A stretch of DNA of 13,056 nt. Source: an uncultured Holophagaceae bacterium (GTDB lineage: Bacteria; Acidobacteriota; Holophagae; Holophagales; Holophagaceae). A program made the translations under genes and the position numbers. Numbering within the stretch: position 1 is the stretch's first letter; every line of letters starts with the position of its first letter. This document shows positions 6,501 through 12,680 of this stretch, piece by piece. Location: positions 1 through 13,056 of the forward strand of contig CAITBU010000007.1 in the NCBI GenBank assembly GCA_903890595.1. The letters are read 5' to 3'. The notes under the pieces were generated by a model that saw nothing but the letters and a program-made list of their open reading frames with translations, was not told where the DNA came from and ran no database searches.

Positions 6501-6982
6501 GCGGCGGGGGTGGTGCGGGGGTCCCTGTCGCAGCGCTGGACCATGTCGTCGATCATGCCCTGGAGGCCCATCTGGCGGCCGTCTTCGGGACTGTAGATGC
6601 GGGCCACGCCATAGGCCTCGAGCTCAGCGATCTCCTCGGGGGAGATCACGCCGCCGCCGCCGCCGAAGATCTGCACATGGCCGGCGCCGCGCTCGCGCAG
6701 CAGGTCCACCATGTACTTGAAGTACTCCACGTGGCCGCCCTGGTAGCTGGAGACGGCGATGCCCTGGGCATCCTCCTGGAGGGCGGTCTCCACGATGTCC
6801 TGCACGGCCCGGTTGTGGCCCAGGTGGATGACCTCGCAGCCCGTGGACTGCAGGATGCGCCGCATGATGTTGATGCTGGCGTCATGCCCATCAAAGAGGC
6901 TGGCGGCGGTGACGAAGCGCACCTTGTGGAGGGGTGCGGTTCCTTCCTGCTGGAGCGTGGCGGATGCGGGCGCAGTGGTCAT
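3557..6982 (-). CDS. icmF: fused isobutyryl-CoA mutase IcmF (B12 domain + G-protein chaperone + mutase)
   Basis: One 1141-residue chain carries all IcmF parts in order. The cobalamin-binding domain (about 20-150) has FDGHDASINIM at 30-40; His33 is the lower cobalt ligand. The MeaI/ArgK-like GTPase (about 190-410) has P-loop GITGTGGAGKSS (195-206), ETAGIGQSD (296-304) and NKAD (343-346). A helical linker (about 430-540) is followed by the catalytic barrel (about 560-1141). The enzyme interconverts isobutyryl-CoA and n-butyryl-CoA by an adenosylcobalamin radical mechanism in the cytosol, and its GTPase guards cofactor loading. Specificity residues are visible. Phe603 in RMFAGEG replaces Tyr89 of methylmalonyl-CoA mutase. 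Gln791 in EDQAQNTCIF replaces Arg207. Gln781 and His829 (SGYH) keep the catalytic positions. This Phe/Gln pair is the isobutyryl type, not the methylmalonyl type. The start has GGGGG 8 nt upstream. The length matches the family and no frame is broken. Confidence 0.96.
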   Translation of the reverse strand: MTTAPASATLQQEGTAPLHKVRFVTAASLFDGHDASINIMRRILQSTGCEVIHLGHNRAVQDIVETALQEDAQGIAVSSYQGGHVEYFKYMVDLLRERGAGHVQIFGGGGGVISPEEIAELEAYGVARIYSPEDGRQMGLQGMIDDMVQRCDRDPRTTPAAHALARRITEIELAEGQQTAGSRPAAKGTAQAVLGITGTGGAGKSSLIDELLRRFLVDFPDKQVAVLSVDPTKRKTGGALLGDRIRMNSLYHPELRDRVFMRSLATRGAAHRATSEALSASIGAARDAGYDLVIVETAGIGQSDSEIADLVDLSMYVMTPEYGAASQLEKIDMLDFADLVVLNKADKRGAEDALRDVRKQVQRARKAFDVPLEEMPVFATCASQFNDPATDWLFVSLMRLLSERTGAGWVTQLVAAPTPPKQAAIIPPARVRYLAEIADTVQSYKAWAGRQADTAEAAHALWTSLQVLGDKVPPAGTFYDVAHLTERGEGDQGLALLVLRQRYQEHLGELHAESRRLIHDWAGVKRCYTEPENIYVVRGKEIRTANYTVSLSGSMIPKVALPSFTGWSDLLRWQLLENLPGRFPYTGGVFEYKRTGEDPTRMFAGEGTPERTNKRFHFVSKGQPAVRLSTAFDSVTLYGEDPHVRPDIFGKIGNSGVSVCTVDDAKKLYSGFDLLCPTTSVSMTINGPAPTMLAFFLNAAMDQKAEQWLREHGQLEAAVARVDAECAALGVPRPCYEGGLPEGNDGLGLALLGASAAEVLPPDVYAKVRTEALQTVRGTVQADILKEDQAQNTCIFSAEFSLKVMGDIQQTFIQEKVRNFYSVSISGYHIAEAGANPISQLAFTLANGFTFVEYYLSRGMHIDDFAPNLSFFFSNGLDAEYSVIGRVARRIWAVAMKERYGANDRSQKLKYHIQTSGRSLHAQEIDFNDIRTTLQALYAIYDNCNSLHTNAYDEAITTPTEASVRRAIAIQLIINRELGGAKNENPLQGAYLIEQMTELVEEAVLAEFRRIADRGGVLGAMETMYQRGKIQEESMHYEHLKHSGELPIVGVNTFLNPDPPPAGKPELIRSTEAEKQQQIDNLAAFHARNAHRSPAALARLKDVAQGGGNLFEELLDAAKVCSLGQISQALYEVGGQYRRNM

Positions 6983-7009
6983 GGCAAAGACCCCCTTTGG
7001 GCAGAACCT

Positions 7010-7038
7010 ATTCTACCGACCGATGGGTCTGTTCCGAA
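7010..7038 (-). promoter_or_regulatory. possible icmF promoter
   Basis: On the minus strand a TAGAAT hexamer (7010-7015) lies 17 nt from TTCGGA (7033-7038), in the 73-nt gap between the TPR gene stop and the icmF start. It would give a leader of roughly 20-25 nt carrying the GGGGG ribosome-binding site. The -10 is good and the -35 is poor (3 of 6). Read-through from the upstream gene is also possible. Confidence 0.35.
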
Positions 7039-7055
7039 GCAGGGTTATTCAGGAC

Positions 7056-8567
7056 CTACCTCTCGTCAAGCAGGCTCAGCGGGAAGCGGTCCTCCATGAG
7101 GGACTGACGCTCCTTCAGGTGCTGAATCAGGGCCTTCCACTTGGGCAGGCCGCGCAGGGGCTCGAGCATGGGGCTGCGCTCATACCAGGCTGTGCAGCCA
7201 AAGCCGCGCGAGAACGCGCGGGTTGCCATCTCCATGGCACTGGCACGGTCGCCGAGCATGGCGTAGGCCTCCGCCAGGCGGATGGTGAACTCGCCATCGG
7301 GCTCGCGCATCCCGATGCGCTCCTGGTCGTACTCCCGCAGCTGCTGCCAAGCTTCATCGCGGTGTCCCTCGAGGATCAGCTCGAAGATCCGGCTCAGGCG
7401 GGTGATGTTGGGATAGCCGTTGGCCGAGGCCGTGGCCCGCTGAAACTCCTGCTTGGCGATGGTGGTGTCCCCCTGCACCAGGGCGAGGTAGCCCCGGTAG
7501 AACGGGGTCACCCCGGAGGTATTCCGCAGGTGCCCGGGCTGATCCTGGAGACTGGCGGCAAAGCGCGGGAGCTCCCCGGTGTACAGGCAGGTGATGTCCA
7601 GCGCCTGGGGTTGGAACTCCGCAAAGGCCAGGCGGTCCCGGATGTCCATGGCCTTGCGGGCCAAGGGCAGCAGACCCGCGCCCCGGGCGGCATAGGCCAC
7701 ACCGGTCAGGAGGGTGGGGTTGTTGGGTTGCCGCCGCCGCGCCTGCACCAGGATGTCGAGGGCCTCACGCTGGTTGCCGTTGTCGGCCTTGAGCAGAGAC
7801 AGCAGGAAGGCCGCGCGCGAATGGTTGGGGACCAGGGCTAGGCCCCGCTGCAGGTGCACCTCGGTCTCTGCCTGCTCCTGCCGGAACGCCGCCGGACTGT
7901 TGAGCATCCAGCGGTAGCGGAGGTTGCCCAGCAGGACCCAGGCGGTGGCGCAGTCCGGCTCTTCCCGCACGGTGCGCTCGGCCAAAGCCAGGGCCTCTTC
8001 CAGGCGAAGGTTCTGCAGGCGCCAGGCGCCCGCACGAATCACCTGCCAGAAGGTTCCGGGGGCCTTCGGAACCAAGTTGATGGCGGTCCCCCGGATGGCC
8101 TCGGGAAAGTTCCGCAGGAAGGCCTCGAAGGCCTGCCCAGGGACGGTGGGTTCCATGGGGCGGGGCGTCCAAGCCAGCGAGCCATCTTTGCCGATCCCGC
8201 CGCCCCGGACAAAGCGGTAACCCAGGCTGAGGCTCTCACCACTGCGACGCGGCTCCAGGAGGACCACCAGCACATTGGATTGGCCGTGCAGGGAGCCGAG
8301 GCCCTCGGGCAGACGGCTCACCAGGGTCACGGCGTGGCCGCCGGCCACCTCCAGCGCATCCTGGGCCAGGGTTCCGATGGCCCGCTCCTCGTAGGGCTCC
8401 AGGCCGGTCTGGGCCAGCGGTAGGGCCTGGGTCACCAGCAGGATGCGCAGGGGGCCACGGAACCGCCCCAGGCCCCAGGCCAGGGTGACGGCACCAACCA
8501 AGAGCAGGAGGAAGGCCGCCCCAAGCACAAGGGACGTGCGTCTGGATGCTGGGAGAGGGAAGGCCAT
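7056..8567 (-). CDS. membrane-anchored TPR protein, function unknown
   Basis: The 503-residue product starts with a positively charged tip and one hydrophobic segment (about 12-34), which looks like a signal anchor with the rest exported. Residues 40-165 form an alpha/beta region with hydrophobic strands such as LRILLVTQALPL (40-51) and NVLVVLLEP (98-106). It is reminiscent of the TolB/FlgO-like input domains found beside TPR arrays, but I cannot assign it firmly. From about 170 to the end it is made of helical tetratricopeptide-like repeats, for example the stretch around EEALALAERTVREEPDCATAW (190-210) and the one around 268-283. The C-terminal GFGCTAWYERSPMLEPLRGLP resembles the ends of TPR regions in bacterial adenylate-cyclase or kinase-type proteins. 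A scaffolding role is an inference. It is divergent from the HtrA-like gene. The start region has only a weak ribosome-binding site. Confidence 0.72.
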   Translation of the reverse strand: MAFPLPASRRTSLVLGAAFLLLLVGAVTLAWGLGRFRGPLRILLVTQALPLAQTGLEPYEERAIGTLAQDALEVAGGHAVTLVSRLPEGLGSLHGQSNVLVVLLEPRRSGESLSLGYRFVRGGGIGKDGSLAWTPRPMEPTVPGQAFEAFLRNFPEAIRGTAINLVPKAPGTFWQVIRAGAWRLQNLRLEEALALAERTVREEPDCATAWVLLGNLRYRWMLNSPAAFRQEQAETEVHLQRGLALVPNHSRAAFLLSLLKADNGNQREALDILVQARRRQPNNPTLLTGVAYAARGAGLLPLARKAMDIRDRLAFAEFQPQALDITCLYTGELPRFAASLQDQPGHLRNTSGVTPFYRGYLALVQGDTTIAKQEFQRATASANGYPNITRLSRIFELILEGHRDEAWQQLREYDQERIGMREPDGEFTIRLAEAYAMLGDRASAMEMATRAFSRGFGCTAWYERSPMLEPLRGLPKWKALIQHLKERQSLMEDRFPLSLLDER

Positions 8568-8691
8568 GGCCCTACAGGATAGGGTGCGGGGCCAGGGATG
8601 ACATCACCTCTTCCGGGCCTGCCCTCCACTCCCGTGGAACCTCGGGTCGCCGACTGGAGTTCGCCGGCCCATAATCAAGGCGGGAGCCCCC
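8568..8691. promoter_or_regulatory. divergent promoter region, TPR gene / HtrA-like gene
   Basis: This 124-nt gap must serve both directions. For the HtrA-like gene a CATAAT hexamer lies at 8670-8675 with only a weak -35 (TCGCCG, 8647-8652). For the TPR gene a minus-strand TATCCT (plus-strand AGGATA, about 8577-8582) has ATGTCA 17 nt upstream, which would put the transcript start almost at the ATG. The hexamers are imperfect and no operator-like dyad of useful length was found. Confidence 0.3.
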
Positions 8692-9918
8692 ATGATCCGT
8701 GTTGCCTTTGCCGCCCTGCTGGTTCTGCCCCTGGCCGCCCAGACCGCGGCCAAGCCTCGCCCCGTGGCTCCGGCCGCCCCTCTCGGCGCCGCGGTGTTGA
8801 CCCCAGTCAAGCCGGCGCCGCCGACGGAGGACGCCACCATCCAGCGCTTCCGGAAACATGCCAAGCCTCGCCCCGTGGCCCCGGCGGCACCCCTCAGCCC
8901 CGAGGAGCGCAACACCATCCGCCGCTTCAAGGAGGCCAAGTCCAGCGTGGTGTTCCTCTCAGCCGTGAGCCCAGCCCAGGACACCAAGACCCTGGAACCC
9001 CTCAAGCTCCCGGCGGGCTCCGGCACCGGGTTCGTGTGGGACGAGTGGGGCCACATCGTCACCAACCACCACATCATCACCCTGGAGGATGGTGGCAAGC
9101 GCGTGGCCGATGTGGAGGAGGTGGAAATCACCCTGGCGGACGGCAAGACCTACAAGGGCCGGGTCATCGGCTACAGCTTCGCCTTCGACATCGCCGTGAT
9201 TCAGGCCTTCGCCCCCCTGGACGCCATGCGGCCCATGCCCCTGGGCAACAGCAACAAGCTGCACGAGGGCCAGACAGTGCTGGCCATCGGCAATCCCTTC
9301 GGCCTGGACCACTCCCTTAGCCGCGGCGTGATCTCTGCCCTGCAGCGGAAGATCGACACGGGCTATGGCAACCAGATCCCCAACGCCATTCAGACGGATG
9401 CGGCGGTAAACCCCGGCAACTCCGGGGGCCCCTTGCTGGACAGCGGTGGACGCCTCATCGGCATGAACACGGCCATCGTGGCCACCCGGGGCGAAGGCTC
9501 TGTGGGCGTTGGGTTCGCCATCCCCGTGGATACCCTCAACAGGGTGGTGCCCCAGCTCATCGCCCGGGGCCGTCTGGAGCTGCCGCGCATGGGCTTCGAG
9601 ACCCTCAACGCAGCAGTGGCCCTGCAAAGCTTCGGCATCCAGCGGGGCCTGGTGGTCTCCATGGTGGAACCCGATACACCCGCTGGCCGGGCGGGCCTCA
9701 TTCCCCTGAAGGTCGACCCCCAGGGGACCATTCTGGGCCTGGGGGATGTGCTGGTGGCTTACCAGGGGGTTCCCATCGAGAGCAACGGCCAGCTCATGGC
9801 CATGCTGGAGCTGGAGCCCCCGGAGGAGTTGGTGGTCTTCGATGTGCTCCGGGACGGCAAGACCATCCAGGTCACCCTGAACCTGCGGAAGGGCCGAAAG
9901 CCCCTCCCCAGGGCCTGA
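8692..9918 (+). CDS. secreted HtrA/DegP-like serine protease with one PDZ domain
   Basis: This 408-residue S1C-family protease has a signal peptide (about 1-17) and a Pro/Ala-rich linker (18-80). A trypsin-like domain (about 85-295) and one C-terminal PDZ domain (about 318-400) follow. It should act in the periplasm, degrading misfolded envelope proteins. The catalytic triad is visible as His127 (VTNHHII), Asp166 (FDIAVIQ) and Ser244 (NPGNSGGPLL). The carboxylate-binding loop of the PDZ is RGLVVSMVEPDTPAGRAG (318-335). The linker contains a near-tandem duplication: AKPRPVAPAAPL occurs at 20-31 and 57-68, each followed by a TIxRF-K segment. GGGAG-like purines (8682-8686) lie 5 nt before the ATG. 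It is close to DegQ/DegS types in having one PDZ. A specific Deg name cannot be fixed from sequence alone. Confidence 0.93.
   Translation: MIRVAFAALLVLPLAAQTAAKPRPVAPAAPLGAAVLTPVKPAPPTEDATIQRFRKHAKPRPVAPAAPLSPEERNTIRRFKEAKSSVVFLSAVSPAQDTKTLEPLKLPAGSGTGFVWDEWGHIVTNHHIITLEDGGKRVADVEEVEITLADGKTYKGRVIGYSFAFDIAVIQAFAPLDAMRPMPLGNSNKLHEGQTVLAIGNPFGLDHSLSRGVISALQRKIDTGYGNQIPNAIQTDAAVNPGNSGGPLLDSGGRLIGMNTAIVATRGEGSVGVGFAIPVDTLNRVVPQLIARGRLELPRMGFETLNAAVALQSFGIQRGLVVSMVEPDTPAGRAGLIPLKVDPQGTILGLGDVLVAYQGVPIESNGQLMAMLELEPPEELVVFDVLRDGKTIQVTLNLRKGRKPLPRA
8749..8784 (+). repeat. internal repeat copy 1 in the HtrA-like linker
   Basis: This segment encodes AKPRPVAPAAPL (residues 20-31) and nearly matches 8860-8895. 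The first 20 nt are identical; the later differences are few and silent. The copies are 111 nt apart, 37 codons. Confidence 0.85.
8860..8895 (+). repeat. internal repeat copy 2 in the HtrA-like linker
   Basis: This is the second copy of the AKPRPVAPAAPL segment (residues 57-68). The similarity resumes after it: TIQRFRKHAK (49-58) before this copy corresponds to TIRRFKEAK (75-83) after it. A tandem duplication followed by an indel of about 12 codons explains the pattern. Confidence 0.85.
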
Positions 9919-9947
9919 TTGGGCGGTGTTTATCCCGGTCCAGCGCC

Positions 9948-10859
9948 CTACTTCCGGGCAGGAACCTGGATCATGGGGGTCGCCCCGCCCATGGGCGTGA
10001 TGATCAGGTTGCCCTTGGCACCGATGTCGCGCAGGGCCTGGATGCGCTGGTACTCGATGATCTGGGGCGTGAGGCTCTGGCTGACGATCTGCTGAGCCTT
10101 GGCCTGGCCTTCGGCCTCGATGCGCTTGCGCTCGGCTTCCTGCTTCTCCTTCTGGAGCACGAAGGCCATCTTCTGGGCATCCTGGTCGGCCGCGATCTTG
10201 TCGTTGATGGCCTTGGTGATCTGGTCAGGCAGCAGCACATTGCGCAGCAGCACCTGCTCCATCACGATGCCGCGCTCCTTGAAGGCAGTGGTGAGGGTCT
10301 TGGAGACGTTGTCCACAAAGCCCATGCGGTGGGTGGTGTAGAGTTCCGTGGCCGACAGACCCGCAGCAGCATCCCGCAGGGAGGTGCGGATCTGGCTGCG
10401 CAGGATCTGGCCTTCCACATCGATGCCGATCTTCTCGTAGATCTTGGCGCAGCGGTCCTGGTCCAGGTGGTAGAAGACGGTGGCATCCAGCTTCACGGTG
10501 AGGCCATCCGAGGTGATGACGGGGATGGAGTCGTCGCCCCGCTTCTGGCCCTCGTCGGCGATGCCCGACATGGTGTAGTTCCGGGTTCGGACTTCCATCT
10601 GCACCACCTGGCAGAAGGGGTTGATGAAGTGCAAGCCGGCCGGCAGCACCCGATCCCTCACGGTGCCGAAGAGCACCACGACACCGGCCTGGCCCGGGGG
10701 CACCACGACGGCCATGGAGCCCAGGAAGATGACCGTCCCCAGGCCCAGGCCCACCCACTGCAAGCCCGCCAAGCGGGTGGACAGCGGGAAGGGGACGCGG
10801 GTCTTCCAGCGCCAGGCGATGGCAGCGGCGGCGAGCAAGAGAATGGCAATCAGGACCAT
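9948..10859 (-). CDS. prohibitin-family (SPFH/Band 7) membrane protein
   Basis: With the start used here the protein has 303 residues. It has two hydrophobic segments (about 1-16 and 33-54), then an SPFH/prohibitin domain (about 50-215) with PPGQAGVVVLFGTVRDRVLP (54-73), GLHFINPF (75-82) and the typical TSDGLTVKLDATVFYHL (116-132). A charged coiled coil follows (about 217-257, ADQDAQKMAFVLQKEKQEAERKR). Such proteins oligomerise at the membrane and organise lipid domains or hold membrane proteases such as FtsH. I chose the ATG at 10859 because GGAGG lies 4 nt upstream and the hydrophobic segment begins there. The longer frame from 10892 adds 11 residues, has no clear ribosome-binding site and would overlap the previous gene. 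It is the last gene of a minus-strand run and converges on the HtrA-like gene with 29 nt between stops and no terminator hairpin. Confidence 0.9.
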   Translation of the reverse strand: MVLIAILLLAAAAIAWRWKTRVPFPLSTRLAGLQWVGLGLGTVIFLGSMAVVVPPGQAGVVVLFGTVRDRVLPAGLHFINPFCQVVQMEVRTRNYTMSGIADEGQKRGDDSIPVITSDGLTVKLDATVFYHLDQDRCAKIYEKIGIDVEGQILRSQIRTSLRDAAAGLSATELYTTHRMGFVDNVSKTLTTAFKERGIVMEQVLLRNVLLPDQITKAINDKIAADQDAQKMAFVLQKEKQEAERKRIEAEGQAKAQQIVSQSLTPQIIEYQRIQALRDIGAKGNLIITPMGGATPMIQVPARK

Positions 10860-10881
10860 GGGAACCTCCGGGAGAAGTGGG

Positions 10882-11919
10882 CTAGTGGGCATGCGGAGCC
10901 ATCGGGATCGGTGCGGGTACGGGACTGGCGGCGGGGCGGACCCCGGGGTCCAGGTACTTCAACGGCACCTTCAGCGGGCCGTCCATATTGGAGCACGCCA
11001 CCTCAAGCACGGCCCCGGCCTGGGTGCCTGTGCGCCGGATGCGCAGCACCTGCTCGGCGGCTGGCGGCCCCGGCGCATCGATGACCGCATAGCCCGCGCC
11101 GACCACCCGGACCCCGGTGATACGGAAGGGCTGACCGTCTCTGGCCTTCAGCGCCAGCGCCAGGAGTGTAGTCTTGGGGTCGGTGTAGACCAGGCGGGAC
11201 GGTGAGGGGATCACCGCAGCGGCGATGCGCCAGTCCAGGTAGAGGGTGAAGAGCGGCTGCTGCGGCCCGTTGGTGGCGACCTTGACCACCTCCAGCCCGG
11301 CGGTGACGCCCGGCTCCAGGCGCTCCGGGTGCAGGGCTACGCGAAGGTCTGCCGCAGTGCCCTCATGCACCAGGCCCCCTTCCAGGTGGCCAGGCAGGGT
11401 CCCCACCAGCACCAGCTTCAGGGGCTCGCCGCCCTCGCGGGTGAAGTGGAAGCGGGCCTCGGGGCGCTCGTGGGGTGCCACGTCGCCCAGGCTCTTCCGC
11501 AGGCTGTCCACCGCCACTTCGGGGCGCACCTCCAGCTCCCAGCGGAGGATGTAGCTGGGCTGGGCCGGATCATCAGTGCCCAGGCGTACGGCGCCCTTCA
11601 CGGGCCCCAGCAGGCCACTGGGGTCCAGCCGCACCTTCAGGAGGCGCACCTCACCCGGGGCCAGGGGCGTCGCCAGCTGCGCCGGGTCAAGGCTCGCCCC
11701 CAAGGACAGGTCCAGGAGCCGGAACCGGAAGGGCCGGTCATGGATGCTGCGGAGCCCGAACACCGCCTCTCGGACCTCCCGCGGCCCGACGCTGCCGAGG
11801 CGCACCGGGAAGGGGGTGGTCAGCTCGATGCGAGCGGGGGGAACCGTCTCCGCCGCAGACTGGACCACCGCAGGCGGGGCCTGGGTCAAAAGGAGTGCGG
11901 GGAGAAAGGGCATGAACAT
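10882..11919 (-). CDS. secreted protein with three DUF1573-like Ig repeats
   Basis: This 345-residue protein has a short hydrophobic leader (about 1-13) and a Pro/Ala-rich tail (329-345). In between I see three diverged copies of an Ig-like module of the DUF1573/ASH type. The copies start near FPVRLGSVGPREVREAVFGL (37-56), KSLGDVAPHERPEARFHF (142-159) and PSRLVYTDPKTTLLALALKA (240-259). Each has a charged-Gly/Asp-Pro-F/L turn (HDRPFRF, GGEPLKL, DGQPFRI). The copies end in TDDPAQPSYIL (115-125), TNGPQQPLFTL (216-226) and SNMDGPLKVPL (310-320). The cysteines often seen in DUF1573 are absent. Such modules usually bind other envelope proteins, so a structural role in the periplasm is likely but inferred. 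Met1 and Met3 are both possible starts, neither with a strong ribosome-binding site. The next gene starts 22 nt after its stop. Confidence 0.7.
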   Translation of the reverse strand: MFMPFLPALLLTQAPPAVVQSAAETVPPARIELTTPFPVRLGSVGPREVREAVFGLRSIHDRPFRFRLLDLSLGASLDPAQLATPLAPGEVRLLKVRLDPSGLLGPVKGAVRLGTDDPAQPSYILRWELEVRPEVAVDSLRKSLGDVAPHERPEARFHFTREGGEPLKLVLVGTLPGHLEGGLVHEGTAADLRVALHPERLEPGVTAGLEVVKVATNGPQQPLFTLYLDWRIAAAVIPSPSRLVYTDPKTTLLALALKARDGQPFRITGVRVVGAGYAVIDAPGPPAAEQVLRIRRTGTQAGAVLEVACSNMDGPLKVPLKYLDPGVRPAASPVPAPIPMAPHAH

Positions 11920-11958
11920 ATCGGAGTATCAGTGTGGGGCAGGAGTCCAGACCTCGCC

Positions 11959-11978
11959 CCGGGAAAAACGATTCCCGG
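11959..11978. terminator. short hairpin after the OmpA-like gene
   Basis: CCGGGAA (11959-11965) pairs with TTCCCGG (11972-11978) around a 6-nt loop, touching the stop codon of the minus-strand gene at 11979. There is no T-run beyond the stem. It may attenuate rather than end transcription into the next gene. Confidence 0.35.
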
Positions 11979-12653
11979 TCAGTCCAGCCGGCGGATCCAG
12001 GCAGGGTCGTTCCGGCCCTCGGTGGTCCGGGGCGTGGTGTCCACCGTGGCCTCCGCGATGCCCACGGAGCGCAGGGCTGCGCGCAGGGATTCAACGCGGT
12101 CCTTCTGCAGCTCCGCCCGCAGGGCCTTCGCCGTCGGCATGTGGATGACATAGTGGCCGCCCGTTCCCCAGGCCTCGACCCAGCCCTCCAGCTTCTTCAT
12201 GCCCGCCAGGCTGAGGTCCGAGCGCTGGGGCAAAAAGAACAGCAGGCCTTCCCGTGGTGGCGCCTGGGGCAGGGCCCGGGGTGCCGCCAGCACCGGCAGA
12301 GGCTGGTACGCCGGTGCTGCCAGGGCCAGCAGCGGGGAAGCGACCTCGGTGGTGGCCAGGTCACCCTTCATGGGGCTGTGCTCCAGGGGCGGCACCAGGC
12401 GCGCCTCCGTGCGCCCATCGCGCAGTGCCGTCACCCGCAGGCGGGCGAGGATGCCCCGGGCGCCGGGTCGGCGCACCGTCAGGCGGTCCCCCACCTGGGG
12501 CGCCGGGCCGCCCTCCAGGACATAGATGCGGTCAGCGGCCTCGTAGGGCGGCGGCCCCTGGCGCGCCACGGCAACCACAGTGAGGGACGCCTGGGCGCTG
12601 AGGGCGCTGGCCAGGCCCAGGCCAAGGAGGAGCAACGGGAGCCGCATGCCCAT
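11979..12653 (-). CDS. secreted protein with a diverged OmpA-like C-terminal domain
   Basis: The 224-residue product has a clear signal peptide (about 1-20, ending SALSA). Residues 24-105 look like small beta modules (YVLEGGPAPQVGDRLTVRRPG, then LARLRVTALRDGRTEARLV). A Pro/Ala linker (106-135) precedes a region that resembles an OmpA/MotB peptidoglycan-binding fold: LLFFLPQRSDLSLAGMKKL (137-155), HYVIHMPT (167-174), then DRVESLRAALRSVGI (185-199). The last of these matches the usual 'S..RA..V...L...GI' helix, but the peptidoglycan-binding Asp/Arg positions are not clearly kept. I would call it an envelope protein of unknown role. Start candidates are Met1 (12653) and Met3 (12647). It begins 27 nt after folC, so the two are probably co-transcribed. 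Confidence 0.65.
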   Translation of the reverse strand: MGMRLPLLLLGLGLASALSAQASLTVVAVARQGPPPYEAADRIYVLEGGPAPQVGDRLTVRRPGARGILARLRVTALRDGRTEARLVPPLEHSPMKGDLATTEVASPLLALAAPAYQPLPVLAAPRALPQAPPREGLLFFLPQRSDLSLAGMKKLEGWVEAWGTGGHYVIHMPTAKALRAELQKDRVESLRAALRSVGIAEATVDTTPRTTEGRNDPAWIRRLD

Positions 12654-12680
12654 CCCATCGGCACCGGCCCACCCGAGCCC

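Noticed and set aside
3557..6982. Annotation as methylmalonyl-CoA mutase
   Set aside because: The order of domains (B12, GTPase, mutase) is that of IcmF, and Phe603/Gln791 replace the Tyr/Arg pair of methylmalonyl-CoA mutase.
5054..7099. Long plus-strand open frame of about 680 codons opposite icmF
   Set aside because: It lies antisense to a complete, motif-rich mutase. Its translation is Gly/His/Gln/Ala-rich with no domain, as expected for the mirror frame of a GC-biased gene.
10329..12153. Several plus-strand open frames of 190-274 codons opposite the prohibitin and Ig-like genes
   Set aside because: All are antisense to genes with signal peptides or clear domains, and all have Pro/Arg/Gly-rich low-complexity translations.
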